A stretch of 64,000 bases of DNA from Scandinavium ludwigii_A. GTDB taxonomy: Bacteria; Pseudomonadota; Gammaproteobacteria; Enterobacterales; Enterobacteriaceae. Positions 24,672-33,316 of the stretch are shown here, piece by piece. The notes under the pieces were generated by a model that saw only the letters and a program-made list of their open reading frames with translations, ran no database searches and was not told the DNA's origin. The stretch is from positions 1 through 64,000 of the forward strand of contig CP191519.1 in assembly GCA_050516505.1 (NCBI GenBank), in the 5' to 3' direction. Positions within the stretch are counted from its first letter, which is position 1, and each line of letters opens with the position of its first letter. Made by a program: the position numbers and the translations under genes.

Positions 24672-26658
24672 CGGCGGGCTGCTCAGTGGGTTGGTTGTCG
24701 GTAGGGGCTGCCGGTTCCGCTGCGGTGATATCTTCCGACAGGTCCTGTTCTGGCGTGGTCCGGGCGTCAATCCGGCCCGTCTGGCTTTCGACATCGGGCG
24801 CTTTCAGCGCATCACCGGCGCTGGAGTGCCGTTGTTTAAAGACCGGATCGAGGAACCAGAGAATTTGTGTACCGAACACCGGCGGGAAGCCTGCGGAGAA
24901 AATCAGCATCTTACCGGCCTTCAGGATCATGCCGTTCTGATCCTTCAGTGGAGCAGGAAGGCGCATACATTCGTCCACGGTCAGCAGTGGGCGGCTTTTT
25001 TCATTCACGCTGTGACTGAGGTTCTCGCCATTTTTGCCTGATACGGTGGTCGAGATATCCGCGACCGTCATGGTGCCGGACATTTTCGACAGCAGTTCAG
25101 CGGTTTCCACTTTGTTCGGGGCGTAGGCAATACGAATGTGGCAGTTCGACATCAGCGTTTCCTGCTTCGTGTACGCCTTGTACAGCTGCTCAGTGTCCTG
25201 AACAATCAGGTAAATTTTGATGCCATACCCGCCGACATAGGCAATGGAGTCCTCCAGCGCCTGCAATTTCCCGATAGACGTGAACTCATCCATCATCATC
25301 AGCAGCCGGTGCTTCGGCTTATCCAGGGTTTCAGTGGAGCGCTTCAGGATCAGCGTGAACAACATACGGGTCAGTGGCTTCAGGCGGTCGATGTCGTTCG
25401 GACGGGTGACAATATAGAGCGACAGGGGCTGGTCATGGTTTCGCAGCTGGTCGATCCGGAAATCGCTTTTCGTGGTGTTGGCGGCCACGACTGGGTCAAG
25501 GAACAGGTTAAAGGCCGCTGACGCCGTGGAGATAATGCTCGCCAGCTCGCGGTCGGCCTTTTTGTACATGTCGGCGGCTATCTGGAGGACAACCGGGTGT
25601 GTGTCCGATTTATCCAGCGCCATCAGCTCGTTCATTTCATCTTTCGTAAACGCCAGTTCTTCCTGCTGACTGTTCCGGTTCATGTGCGGGAACGTCATCA
25701 TCTTGCTGAACATGGCGTAAATATCGAGGGTGTCCGGGTCTTTCAGTGTGGCGCCGAGATCGGCCATGCTGGCCATCTCACCGGTATGTGCCGCCCTGTA
25801 ACGGTTGTGGAGGATGATTGCCACAATCAGGGAGTAAGCCTGCTGCTGGAAGTGATCCAGCTTGTCGGCCCCGTCCGGGTTGGCGAGCATCAGTGCGATA
25901 TTCTGCGCATCCGAGACTTCGTAACCACTCACCGTAAACCGGCCATCGACCGACGGGTTAATACGCACTTCTTCCAGCGGGTTAAACCCGACAGATTCCT
26001 CACGCGCCGGATCAAACAACAGGGCAATATTGTTGGCGCCGTCCTTTGAGGCACGCCAGCCGGACGTCTCCGCGTATAACTCGCCCTTGATATCCAGGGC
26101 AATCATTGATCCGGTCCAGGACAGCAACGTGGGCAGAACCAGACCGACGCCCTTACCGCTTCGGGTCGGGGCAAAGCACAGGACGTGTTCCGGGCCGTTG
26201 TGTCGCAGGTAGTGCAGCTGAATGCCTTTTGCTACCGGACGTCGCGTAAAGGGCTCCTCCCAGCCACCGACATAAACGCCCTCACCGGTGAGCAGTGATG
26301 CCTGTTCGATATCACTGCGTTCAGCGAAACGGGCCGTACCGGCGGACGTGGTGTTGCCTTTTGGCTTTCGGGCCAGCGTCAGCGCAATACCGGTGATGAT
26401 GGCCAGCGTAGCCACACTGGCCAGGAAGACCAGCCAGACGTTGCGGAAAAAGAGTTTATCCTCCGGCAGGCTGATGGCCCACAACATCCAGGCGAACGGG
26501 TTGGCGTCGGGGCGTATTCGTAGCACGCCTGCCACATAACGGGTGATGCCCGCACTCAGCAGGACGGTCAGCATAAAAAAGCCTGACAGGAATATCAGGC
26601 GTTTTTTGATGGCGTGCAGTGGGGCTTTTTTCTGATAGCCGAAAGCGTGCGTCTTCAC
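24634..26658 (-). CDS. traG: TraG/VirD4-like coupling protein
   Basis: The 674-residue T4SS coupling ATPase has two N-terminal membrane helices, Walker A CFAPTRSGKGVGLVLPTLL, Walker B LMMMDEFTSIGKL and an acidic, proline-rich C-terminus. It links the relaxosome to the Trb channel. The start is a GTG at 26658, seven bases after GGAGG and overlapping the stop of a small upstream gene as GTGA. A longer frame to 26736 would run through that gene. Confidence 0.92.
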   Translation of the reverse strand: MKTHAFGYQKKAPLHAIKKRLIFLSGFFMLTVLLSAGITRYVAGVLRIRPDANPFAWMLWAISLPEDKLFFRNVWLVFLASVATLAIITGIALTLARKPKGNTTSAGTARFAERSDIEQASLLTGEGVYVGGWEEPFTRRPVAKGIQLHYLRHNGPEHVLCFAPTRSGKGVGLVLPTLLSWTGSMIALDIKGELYAETSGWRASKDGANNIALLFDPAREESVGFNPLEEVRINPSVDGRFTVSGYEVSDAQNIALMLANPDGADKLDHFQQQAYSLIVAIILHNRYRAAHTGEMASMADLGATLKDPDTLDIYAMFSKMMTFPHMNRNSQQEELAFTKDEMNELMALDKSDTHPVVLQIAADMYKKADRELASIISTASAAFNLFLDPVVAANTTKSDFRIDQLRNHDQPLSLYIVTRPNDIDRLKPLTRMLFTLILKRSTETLDKPKHRLLMMMDEFTSIGKLQALEDSIAYVGGYGIKIYLIVQDTEQLYKAYTKQETLMSNCHIRIAYAPNKVETAELLSKMSGTMTVADISTTVSGKNGENLSHSVNEKSRPLLTVDECMRLPAPLKDQNGMILKAGKMLIFSAGFPPVFGTQILWFLDPVFKQRHSSAGDALKAPDVESQTGRIDARTTPEQDLSEDITAAEPAAPTDNQPTEQPADEYPEPDGHTPE

Positions 26659-26819
26659 CAGGTTGCCTCCTGCCAGTGATACAGGTGCGGGATAACCACC
26701 CCGGCAAGCCTGTCTGTTTTCGGCTGGTCCATCCACAGGTGCCGCGCGTCACGCTGATAGCAGGGAAGGTGAGAGCGGATATACAGATACATCACACTGA
26801 CATTTGCGGGAATGAACAT
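26655..26819 (-). CDS. 54-residue protein coupled to traG
   Basis: A short frame MFIPANVSVMYLYIRSHL... ends HWQEATW, and its TGA overlaps the traG start (GTGA). It begins two bases after the ompA-like stop and contains the traG ribosome-binding site, so it fills the space between two operon genes exactly. No domain is recognised. It may be a real small transfer protein or only a translational coupler. Confidence 0.6.
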   Translation of the reverse strand: MFIPANVSVMYLYIRSHLPCYQRDARHLWMDQPKTDRLAGVVIPHLYHWQEATW

Positions 26820-26821
26820 GC

Positions 26822-27352
26822 TTACTTTCCTCCTTCAATGATGACGACGACCCGGCGGTTTTGCTCACGTCCACCCGGCGTTCTGTTACTGGCCACCGGC
26901 TCGGATTCACCACGGCCGCGAGCGGTGTAATGCAGTGCGCCGTTGAACGGGACCAGGTAGCGCTGAATGCTTTTCGCGCGGTTTACGGAGAGTGTCTGGT
27001 TATAAGACGCGCTGCCGGTGTTGTCGGTATACCCCGTTATTTCGACCTGCGTTCCTGCGGCTGTTTTACGCAGACGGCGGGCCAGTGCCTGAAGCGAATC
27101 AGACGGGGCGAGCAGGGTCGCACTGTTGGTGGCGAACAGCTGCGAGGCCGGAAGGGTCACCGTCACCGGCGCGGCAGCGCTGACGGGGGCCAATGCGGGC
27201 GGCGGGGTTGCCGGTCGGGCATAGACCAGCTGGCTGCTGATTTCGATATTGCCCTGCGTGTCGTACTGCGCGTGGGCATCGGTGAGGTAGTTCTGGGTGG
27301 CAAAAGCAGGCATAGCCGCGACTGCCAGAAGAAGCGGGGTCACTCGTTTCAT
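26822..27352 (-). CDS. OmpA-family peptidoglycan-binding lipo/periplasmic protein
   Basis: The 176-residue protein has a signal peptide (MKRVTPLLLAVAAMPAFA) and a C-terminal OmpA domain with VEITGYTDNTGSASYN and SVNRAKSIQRYLV, which binds peptidoglycan. It overlaps the end of trbI by ATGA and precedes traG, so it probably anchors or positions the transfer channel in the wall. OmpA-like proteins are found in several T4SS operons but not in RP4 trb. Confidence 0.88.
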   Translation of the reverse strand: MKRVTPLLLAVAAMPAFATQNYLTDAHAQYDTQGNIEISSQLVYARPATPPPALAPVSAAAPVTVTLPASQLFATNSATLLAPSDSLQALARRLRKTAAGTQVEITGYTDNTGSASYNQTLSVNRAKSIQRYLVPFNGALHYTARGRGESEPVASNRTPGGREQNRRVVVIIEGGK

Positions 27353-28605
27353 TGGTTGATGGCCTGATAGGGTTCCAGTACGACATCTTTGTTCAGCATG
27401 ATGTTGAACTTGTAGCCGCTGCGGATGGTGATAGTGGGCTGAACATCGAGGTTTTTCTCGATGAGGGTTGAACCGGTTTCGGAGAATTGCTCTGCAACGC
27501 CGTTATTCACCGATTCGGCGGTGCTGGTATCGTCGCTATTGTCATCGCTGACCCCGGCTTCCGTTGCCCCGGTAATCATGCCGAGCACAAAGGCGTTCCC
27601 GAAGATTTTCCAGTAATGGTGATCCACCTGGTCAGCAAATCCGGCGTAACCGGCGGCGTCCAGCGCCCCCATCCCTTTCAGCTCCAGCGTGGTGCCGTCC
27701 GGGTAGTTAATACGGGTCCAGGCCACCAGAATGCGGTCCTGGCCATACGCCACCTGACTGTCATAGGTGCCATACAGTTTTGAACCCTGGGGGATAAGCA
27801 GGTAACTGCCGGTGGCAGTGTCATAGACGTTCTGGCTGACTGACGCGATGATTTGGCCGGGCAGGTCAGAGTTCAGACCGCTAATCATGGTCGCCGGAAT
27901 GAGGGTTCCCACTTTCAGCTCAGTCTGACTCAGTGGGGCCTCACGTCCTGATGTCAGATAGGTGTTGCTGTGCTGTGCCTTTGTGAACGCCATTTTGACG
28001 TCCTGCTTGTTCGGATCGTCGGGTTGCAGTCCCGCAGCGGCTGCGCCCGGTGGCAGCTGTGCCGGGTTCGCGGGTGTCGAGCTGCCTGTGCGGTTTGCGG
28101 CACTGGTGTCCTTGTCGTCGGTCAGATCCACGTTAACGTCAGATTTTGCCGTCAGTGCGCTCTCGAACAGCTGGGCTTTACGCTGCCTGATTTGTGTCAG
28201 CTCCTGCTCATAGGCAATCCTTGTCCGACGCTGATCGTCCGTTTCCACAGGCTGCGCATTGTCCGTCGTGGCGGTTGCCGGTGTGGCGGGCGCATCCGGT
28301 AAGGTCGTGGAGGGTTTTGTCGCCGGGACCGGGGCTTTGATGACGGCGGTATCCGGGGCAGACCCCAGAATGTCATCCAGTCCGGCGCTGTTCTGGTTAC
28401 CCGCACTCTCAGCGGTGGCCGGTTCGTCAGCCGGGGATGTCGCGTGATGCCCTTTCTGACTGATGACGTACAGAATGAACATGATCAGCGCAAACAGGCT
28501 TACCCCGATCACGCCGATAAGTTTTCGTGACACCCCGCCACCCAGGAACCCCTGACGGGGCGGCGTTTTAATTGCGAGTCCGTTGGGGGAGTTGTCTTTA
28601 GCCAT
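27349..28605 (-). CDS. trbI: TrbI/VirB10-like channel protein
   Basis: The 418-residue protein has a cytoplasmic N-terminus, one membrane helix (LIGVIGVSLFALIMFILYVI, about 27-46), a long Pro/Thr/Ala-rich periplasmic linker and a C-terminal beta-barrel domain (GQIIASVSQNVYDTATGSY, LLIPQGSKLYGTYDSQV). It spans both membranes and senses ATP use by the motor proteins. It overlaps trbH by one base. Confidence 0.95.
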   Translation of the reverse strand: MAKDNSPNGLAIKTPPRQGFLGGGVSRKLIGVIGVSLFALIMFILYVISQKGHHATSPADEPATAESAGNQNSAGLDDILGSAPDTAVIKAPVPATKPSTTLPDAPATPATATTDNAQPVETDDQRRTRIAYEQELTQIRQRKAQLFESALTAKSDVNVDLTDDKDTSAANRTGSSTPANPAQLPPGAAAAGLQPDDPNKQDVKMAFTKAQHSNTYLTSGREAPLSQTELKVGTLIPATMISGLNSDLPGQIIASVSQNVYDTATGSYLLIPQGSKLYGTYDSQVAYGQDRILVAWTRINYPDGTTLELKGMGALDAAGYAGFADQVDHHYWKIFGNAFVLGMITGATEAGVSDDNSDDTSTAESVNNGVAEQFSETGSTLIEKNLDVQPTITIRSGYKFNIMLNKDVVLEPYQAINQ

Positions 28606-29021
28606 TACTGACCCTCGTACTGTGTGACCGTTTTCAGGCGAGCCAGCGCGTTGTCGTCATCGCTCCAGATCATCTGAAAACTGCGTTGATTAACGGTTAT
28701 CACCACGATGAACTGATGTTCATTGAAGCGTTCCAGGCGGTAGATAAGGCGGTGATAACCGGGGGTGTTCGCCTCACTGATGCCCATCCCTGCGCTGCGT
28801 ATTGAGGCTTCAAGCGAGGCAGACAGCGGGTTTTTATTGTCGTGGGGGAAACTGAAAATGGTGCGGGCCGGGTAACGCTTGCCGAGTTCTGCAGTAATGT
28901 CACTGGCCACCGTGGCGGCCTGTGCAGGAGAGAGCTGGTAATCGTCGTAATTCCCCGCGCTGTCATAGTGGGAGGCGCAGCTGGCCAGTAACAGCGTGAA
29001 GGCCAGGCAGAGGTATTTCAT
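28605..29021 (-). CDS. trbH: TrbH-like lipoprotein
   Basis: The 138-residue protein has a lipobox, LLLASCASHY (Cys15 as lipid site), and TrbH-like blocks QAATVASDITAELGKRYPAR and FSFPHDN. In IncP systems TrbH is the outer-membrane lipoprotein of the core complex, in VirB7 position. It lies between trbG and trbI, with TGATG and TAATG overlaps. Confidence 0.85.
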   Translation of the reverse strand: MKYLCLAFTLLLASCASHYDSAGNYDDYQLSPAQAATVASDITAELGKRYPARTIFSFPHDNKNPLSASLEASIRSAGMGISEANTPGYHRLIYRLERFNEHQFIVVITVNQRSFQMIWSDDDNALARLKTVTQYEGQ

Positions 29022-29911
29022 CAGCTGCCTCCCTGGTGTTTGATCAGGATGGACTGCTGGTTTGACCCGACACCGGCGATCAGCATGATTTCATCCGCCA
29101 GCTGGTCCACAATGAATTTGTTGTCACGGAAGCGGTAATTCACCACCTCCTGCTCACCGGCGTTCACTACGACCAGTGTAGGCAGTTCACGGGACGCAAC
29201 GGAAGCAGGCATTTCTATAATGGTCTTGATGCTGTTGTTGTAGACCCGCAGCGGTTTAAAGGACGCGCTCCCGCTGATGCTGTACCCGAAGTCGAGACTG
29301 TCGATGTTCAGGCCATCCCCCAGGGTTTTCTGAGCCTTCACCGCCGCCTGTTTCGCGTAATAGCTGTCCCATTCGGATTTTACGTCCTCCGGGTAATCGA
29401 AATTAACCTCCGGGGTCCAGTCGTTTTTGCGGGACACCAGGGACAGGTGATACGTCCGGCGGTCGGTGGCAATCATCAGCGTGGTGGACAGGCCCACATC
29501 GGCGGGCTTGACGATAAGGTGCGTAATTTGCGTGTCACCTTCTCCGGACAGCGCCGGGCTGACGTCCCAGCGCACCGGGTCGCCGATATGTACGCCCTTT
29601 TTCGTAATACGTTCACCGGGTTGCAGGGCAATGTCACAGGTCTTCAGCGGGGCGCAGACGACGGTCGGCATGGTAGTCCCGAAGAACCAGGTCACGGAGC
29701 CGTCACCTTTGGTGATGGGCTTGCCCGTGCCGTTAATCCACTTGTTGACCAGCGCCAGACTCTGACGCTCTTTCGGGGAGAGTGGTTGCTGTTGACCCAG
29801 CATCATAGATGCCGGGGATGAGGTGGGCACTGAAGCCTGAAGGGCAGGAACCGCCTGGGCGAAGGCGCAGGAGGACGCAACCAGCAGGGCCGGAAGTAGC
29901 AGAGTTCGCAT
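29021..29911 (-). CDS. trbG: TrbG/VirB9-like channel protein
   Basis: The 296-residue protein has a signal peptide (MRTLLLPALLVASSCAFAQA). The C-terminal VirB9/CagX domain ends with VVNYRFRDNKFIVDQLADEIMLI. It forms the outer-membrane part of the core complex with TrbH and TrbI. I chose the ATG at 29911 because it gives a clean signal peptide; the frame also reads back to 29992 inside trbF. Confidence 0.93.
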   Translation of the reverse strand: MRTLLLPALLVASSCAFAQAVPALQASVPTSSPASMMLGQQQPLSPKERQSLALVNKWINGTGKPITKGDGSVTWFFGTTMPTVVCAPLKTCDIALQPGERITKKGVHIGDPVRWDVSPALSGEGDTQITHLIVKPADVGLSTTLMIATDRRTYHLSLVSRKNDWTPEVNFDYPEDVKSEWDSYYAKQAAVKAQKTLGDGLNIDSLDFGYSISGSASFKPLRVYNNSIKTIIEMPASVASRELPTLVVVNAGEQEVVNYRFRDNKFIVDQLADEIMLIAGVGSNQQSILIKHQGGS

Positions 29912-29933
29912 GATGATGAAGTCTCGCTTTGGG

Positions 29934-30635
29934 TCAGTTGACCTGAATATCGTTGAAAGTTTTGATGAAGAAGCCGAGGGGGTTGGCGTCAATCTGGCCG
30001 CGTGTGGTCGGCGCTATCTGGTAGGTGTTGAGGGTCGCTTTGTAGTGCTTCACGCCGAGCGCCTGCCCGGTAGGGCTGGTCATCGTTTCGGACCACTCAG
30101 CCTGGTAGGTGTCATCAGATAGTGGCAGAACGGTCACGAACGAGACTTTGACCAGTTCGGTTTCGGCACGCTTGAACGGTGAAAGGCGTTTAAAGCCTTT
30201 CGTCACCTGCTGAAAGGCCGGGTCCTGGGGGCGCAGATACGCGTATGCCTTCTTAATGCTGGTTTTCTGCGCGTTGACATCGATATAGATACTGCGGATG
30301 TTCTCCACAAACTGACGCAGTTCGGCGGATTTCATGTTTTTCAGCTGGGAGCCGGAAATTTCGCTCATTGGCCCGGCGGGAAGAACGTTATCGCCCTGAA
30401 TGGCGATGCCATAAGGCTGGATCTTACTTTGCGCGCCGATGTGGCTGATACCGAGGACGGCACAACCGGCGACGGCCATCGAGAGGAAACAGGCAATTTT
30501 CCAGTTGTGGGCGGCCGCAGCGGCGGAGCCAATGCGTTCGTCCCATTCATGTCTGGCCCGGCTAAACATCAGGGACTGTTCGTTCATGCCTTCCGTGGGA
30601 TCGGGGGCATTACTGCTCTTTTTCTTCTTCAACAT
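29934..30635 (-). CDS. trbF: TrbF/VirB8-like inner-membrane protein
   Basis: The 233-residue bitopic protein has one helix (IACFLSMAVAGCAVLGISHI, about 47-66) and a periplasmic VirB8/NTF2-like domain (LRQFVENIRSIYIDVNAQ, YQAEWSETMTSPTG). It nucleates assembly of the channel at the inner membrane. It overlaps trbL by 26 bp. Confidence 0.93.
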   Translation of the reverse strand: MLKKKKSSNAPDPTEGMNEQSLMFSRARHEWDERIGSAAAAAHNWKIACFLSMAVAGCAVLGISHIGAQSKIQPYGIAIQGDNVLPAGPMSEISGSQLKNMKSAELRQFVENIRSIYIDVNAQKTSIKKAYAYLRPQDPAFQQVTKGFKRLSPFKRAETELVKVSFVTVLPLSDDTYQAEWSETMTSPTGQALGVKHYKATLNTYQIAPTTRGQIDANPLGFFIKTFNDIQVN

Positions 30636-32091
30636 TGTCTGTATCCGCAGGGGTTATGTTGTTCCGGAACCGATCGGTGTTTTCCACTTCGGGTTCATCA
30701 ATAAAGGAGGGTTTTTTCACGGCATCGTCAAACTGCCGGTTAACGTCATCCTGGGATGGCGTGGAGATATCCGCCGGAGCGCCGCCTAAGCTGCGTGCAC
30801 CGTGTGCCAGTGCCGAGCCAAATTTGGTCTGATTGGCCACGCTCTCCAGCATGGATTTCGTCGCAGTACCCACACCGCCATCAGATTTTTTGGCCGTATC
30901 GGACTTGTCTTTACTGTCCGTTGCAGTGTCGCTCTCACTGCTTCCGGACGACGGGGAAGGTGATCCAGTCGGTGACGGGCCAGCGGCCGCCTGCTGACTG
31001 GCCAGATAGGCGTCATACGCTTTGCCGTCATCACCAGGACCGGTGTCCATCGTGGTGGCTGAAGGCGTATTGGATTCCGGCATGTAGTCGCTGCCACCAC
31101 CACTACCGCCCCCACTTTCGCTACTGTCACTGCTGCCACCCATCATTCCAGCAACGGCACCACCCATTAACGCACCGCCAGCAGCACCGGCAGCCATGTT
31201 AGTCAGCGTGGATGCGATTCCGCCGCCACTCAGTCGCAAACTACCGGAGGCCAACGCTATTGCCATAGACGGTATTTCGCGCATCAGACCGGCAAATACG
31301 ATGCAAGATCCTAGCATTACTAGGTAATCGACGGTTTCGCTGTCCTGACCTATAGCGTTCCCCCAATCTTGAATAAATGAATATCCGACAATAAAAACTA
31401 ATTGCATGATAAACATTTTGAAAGCTACACCGAGAACAGATGTGAAATAATTAATGGCATGGTCACGTGTCCAGTCACTGCCAAGGAACCCCATTGCAAC
31501 AATTCCGCCAGAAACGATAATGTAACCGGAGACAATTAAGATGGTCATTTCCATCGCCATAAGAGCAAAGCAAACGAGAATAATAATCGCTGCCAAAAAT
31601 AGCATTATAGAACCACCTATATCTAGAAGGGTCGCTTTTTTACAGGCAATGGTGATGATGTTAATCCCAAGTTCAAAAACATTCGATGGGCTGAATGAAA
31701 CTGCACCGCCAGATATTGTTGTGCCAATTTTAACAAAGGAATTTATTAAAGCTCTCGCTAAGTTTGGCGCTTCATTCATCATCCATACAGAAAATCCAAT
31801 GAGCAACGTCCGGCGGGTCAGTTCTGCAATAATATCGACCAAGCCAGTACCTTCCTTGATAACCAGTTGAATGAAGGTCCATGTAAATGATATGACGGCC
31901 AACCCCCAGAACAAACTAAGAGTAAGTTGATGGATAATCGGTTCCCATGCTTTTGTTTGGGATCGGAATTGTTCGATTATACTGTCTAGTGCATTATTTT
32001 GAGGAACATCTGAGGCATAGCATGAAAACGAGAGTAATACACAGATGATTCCTGTAATGAATATGCTTAAAGATTTATTGTGTTTTTTCAT
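30610..32091 (-). CDS. trbL: TrbL/VirB6-like polytopic inner-membrane protein
   Basis: The 493-residue protein has a signal-like N-terminus, about six hydrophobic helices between residues 50 and 300 (such as ITLSLFWGLAVISFTW and IMLFLAAIIILVCFALMAM) and a Ser/Gly/Asp-rich hydrophilic tail. It forms the inner-membrane passage for the DNA. The tail is low-complexity and probably disordered. The 5' half of the gene is more AT-rich than its neighbours. Confidence 0.9.
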   Translation of the reverse strand: MKKHNKSLSIFITGIICVLLSFSCYASDVPQNNALDSIIEQFRSQTKAWEPIIHQLTLSLFWGLAVISFTWTFIQLVIKEGTGLVDIIAELTRRTLLIGFSVWMMNEAPNLARALINSFVKIGTTISGGAVSFSPSNVFELGINIITIACKKATLLDIGGSIMLFLAAIIILVCFALMAMEMTILIVSGYIIVSGGIVAMGFLGSDWTRDHAINYFTSVLGVAFKMFIMQLVFIVGYSFIQDWGNAIGQDSETVDYLVMLGSCIVFAGLMREIPSMAIALASGSLRLSGGGIASTLTNMAAGAAGGALMGGAVAGMMGGSSDSSESGGGSGGGSDYMPESNTPSATTMDTGPGDDGKAYDAYLASQQAAAGPSPTGSPSPSSGSSESDTATDSKDKSDTAKKSDGGVGTATKSMLESVANQTKFGSALAHGARSLGGAPADISTPSQDDVNRQFDDAVKKPSFIDEPEVENTDRFRNNITPADTDNVEEEKEQ

Positions 32092-32154
32092 TGGGGGACT
32101 TGAGTGAATAGAAGGCGCGTGAGCGCCTTGCTGTTTGCGGTCACGAAAACATAA

Positions 32155-32442
32155 TCACCACAGGTGAGTGTAATCCTTACCATCATGAATATTTGTTTTA
32201 AGTTCAGATGGGTCTGTAACTTTTATGCCATCTTTATTTTTATCAGGAATGATGTCGCTTGTTTTACATTGAAGGTTGTTCCAGTCCTCTCGTATATCGC
32301 GAATGCTCCTAGATCCCTTTTTAAAAATGGACTGATTAGCTTCATTTCGGAGTTTAGTACACTTCTCTTGTTTTGAATCCCCGCAACCAATTAGTAACAA
32401 CGTGGAAAGTGTTGCGATAGTTATAATTAGTTTTTTATTCAT
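32155..32442 (-). CDS. TrbK-like lipoprotein, candidate entry-exclusion protein
   Basis: The 95-residue protein has a lipobox, TLLLIGCGDSK, giving an inner- or outer-membrane lipoprotein. Its position between trbJ and trbL is that of TrbK, the entry-exclusion lipoprotein of RP4. Its C-terminus DPSELKTNIHDGKDYTHLW nearly repeats the C-terminus of the TrbJ-like protein next door. The gene is AT-rich against its surroundings, as exclusion genes often are. Confidence 0.65.
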   Translation of the reverse strand: MNKKLIITIATLSTLLLIGCGDSKQEKCTKLRNEANQSIFKKGSRSIRDIREDWNNLQCKTSDIIPDKNKDGIKVTDPSELKTNIHDGKDYTHLW

Positions 32443-32545
32443 TTTATATCTCGTCAAAAAATGGACTAAGATTGTTTATCATCTTAATGCTTAAGTCGGC
32501 AAGGTGTGATTTATTTTAAATTAATCAAGGAAACGACGGGTTGGT

Positions 32546-33316
32546 TTACCATAAATTGGTCCAGTCTTTTCCATCGTTGATATTAGTTTTAAGTTTAGAA
32601 GGGTCTGTTATCGTGGAATCCGTTTCAGTTCGTTTCTGTGCTTGCTCCTCTTGCGCCAGCGCCGTACTGGTGGCTGTCATCTGAATATCCGCCTGAACCA
32701 GCGTCTGCATCTTCTGCATCTGCCTTACTGACTGCGCCGCAATTTCATTCCCGGCCTGCGCCACCTGCACCGCGCCGGTTGCGGAGTCTGAATGTTGTTG
32801 CAGGGCGGAGAGGGTGGACTCGTCTTCACTTTGCACAGAAGACATCTGGTGTGCCACGGCCATTGCTGATTTGGAGGTATCCTGCATCATGCTGCCCCAG
32901 TCCCGGTACTGCTGCGTCACCATATCGTTGGTCTGCACCTGTGAGGCCCATTTGTCATAGCCCCTGAACTGCGTGTTCCACTTCTCGTTTAAATCTACCA
33001 GGCTGTAGGCCATGGCGCTGCCCTGCTTGGCGATATTGCCCAGTTCGGTCAGCTGGCTGGCGGCGTTCCCCCAGGAGTGCGCATCCAGCTGCTTCACGTT
33101 CTGGATCTGATACGAAATCGACGTGACCTGATTTTGCAGGCCCTGCACCTGATTTAAGGTCTGCTTCAGCACTTCAGCGTAATCTTCAGCCTGTTTGATG
33201 TTGGACTGGGCCATCTGGACGTTGGTGGCGCAGTTGGCACACACCAGGGCGCTGGCGTTGGCTGAGACCAGGAGAAGGGCTGCGCCGGTGATGAGAAACT
33301 TAGTGGATGGATGCAT
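32546..33316 (-). CDS. trbJ: TrbJ/VirB5-like minor pilus protein
   Basis: The 256-residue protein has a signal peptide (MHPSTKFLITGAALLLVSANASA), a VCANCAT motif and long helices with many Gln (EVLKQTLNQVQGLQNQVTSI) typical of TrbJ. It sits at the pilus tip or base. I chose the ATG at 33316 with AAGGACT before it; it overlaps the end of trbE. The C-terminal 18 residues match the tail of the TrbK-like lipoprotein. Confidence 0.88.
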   Translation of the reverse strand: MHPSTKFLITGAALLLVSANASALVCANCATNVQMAQSNIKQAEDYAEVLKQTLNQVQGLQNQVTSISYQIQNVKQLDAHSWGNAASQLTELGNIAKQGSAMAYSLVDLNEKWNTQFRGYDKWASQVQTNDMVTQQYRDWGSMMQDTSKSAMAVAHQMSSVQSEDESTLSALQQHSDSATGAVQVAQAGNEIAAQSVRQMQKMQTLVQADIQMTATSTALAQEEQAQKRTETDSTITDPSKLKTNINDGKDWTNLW

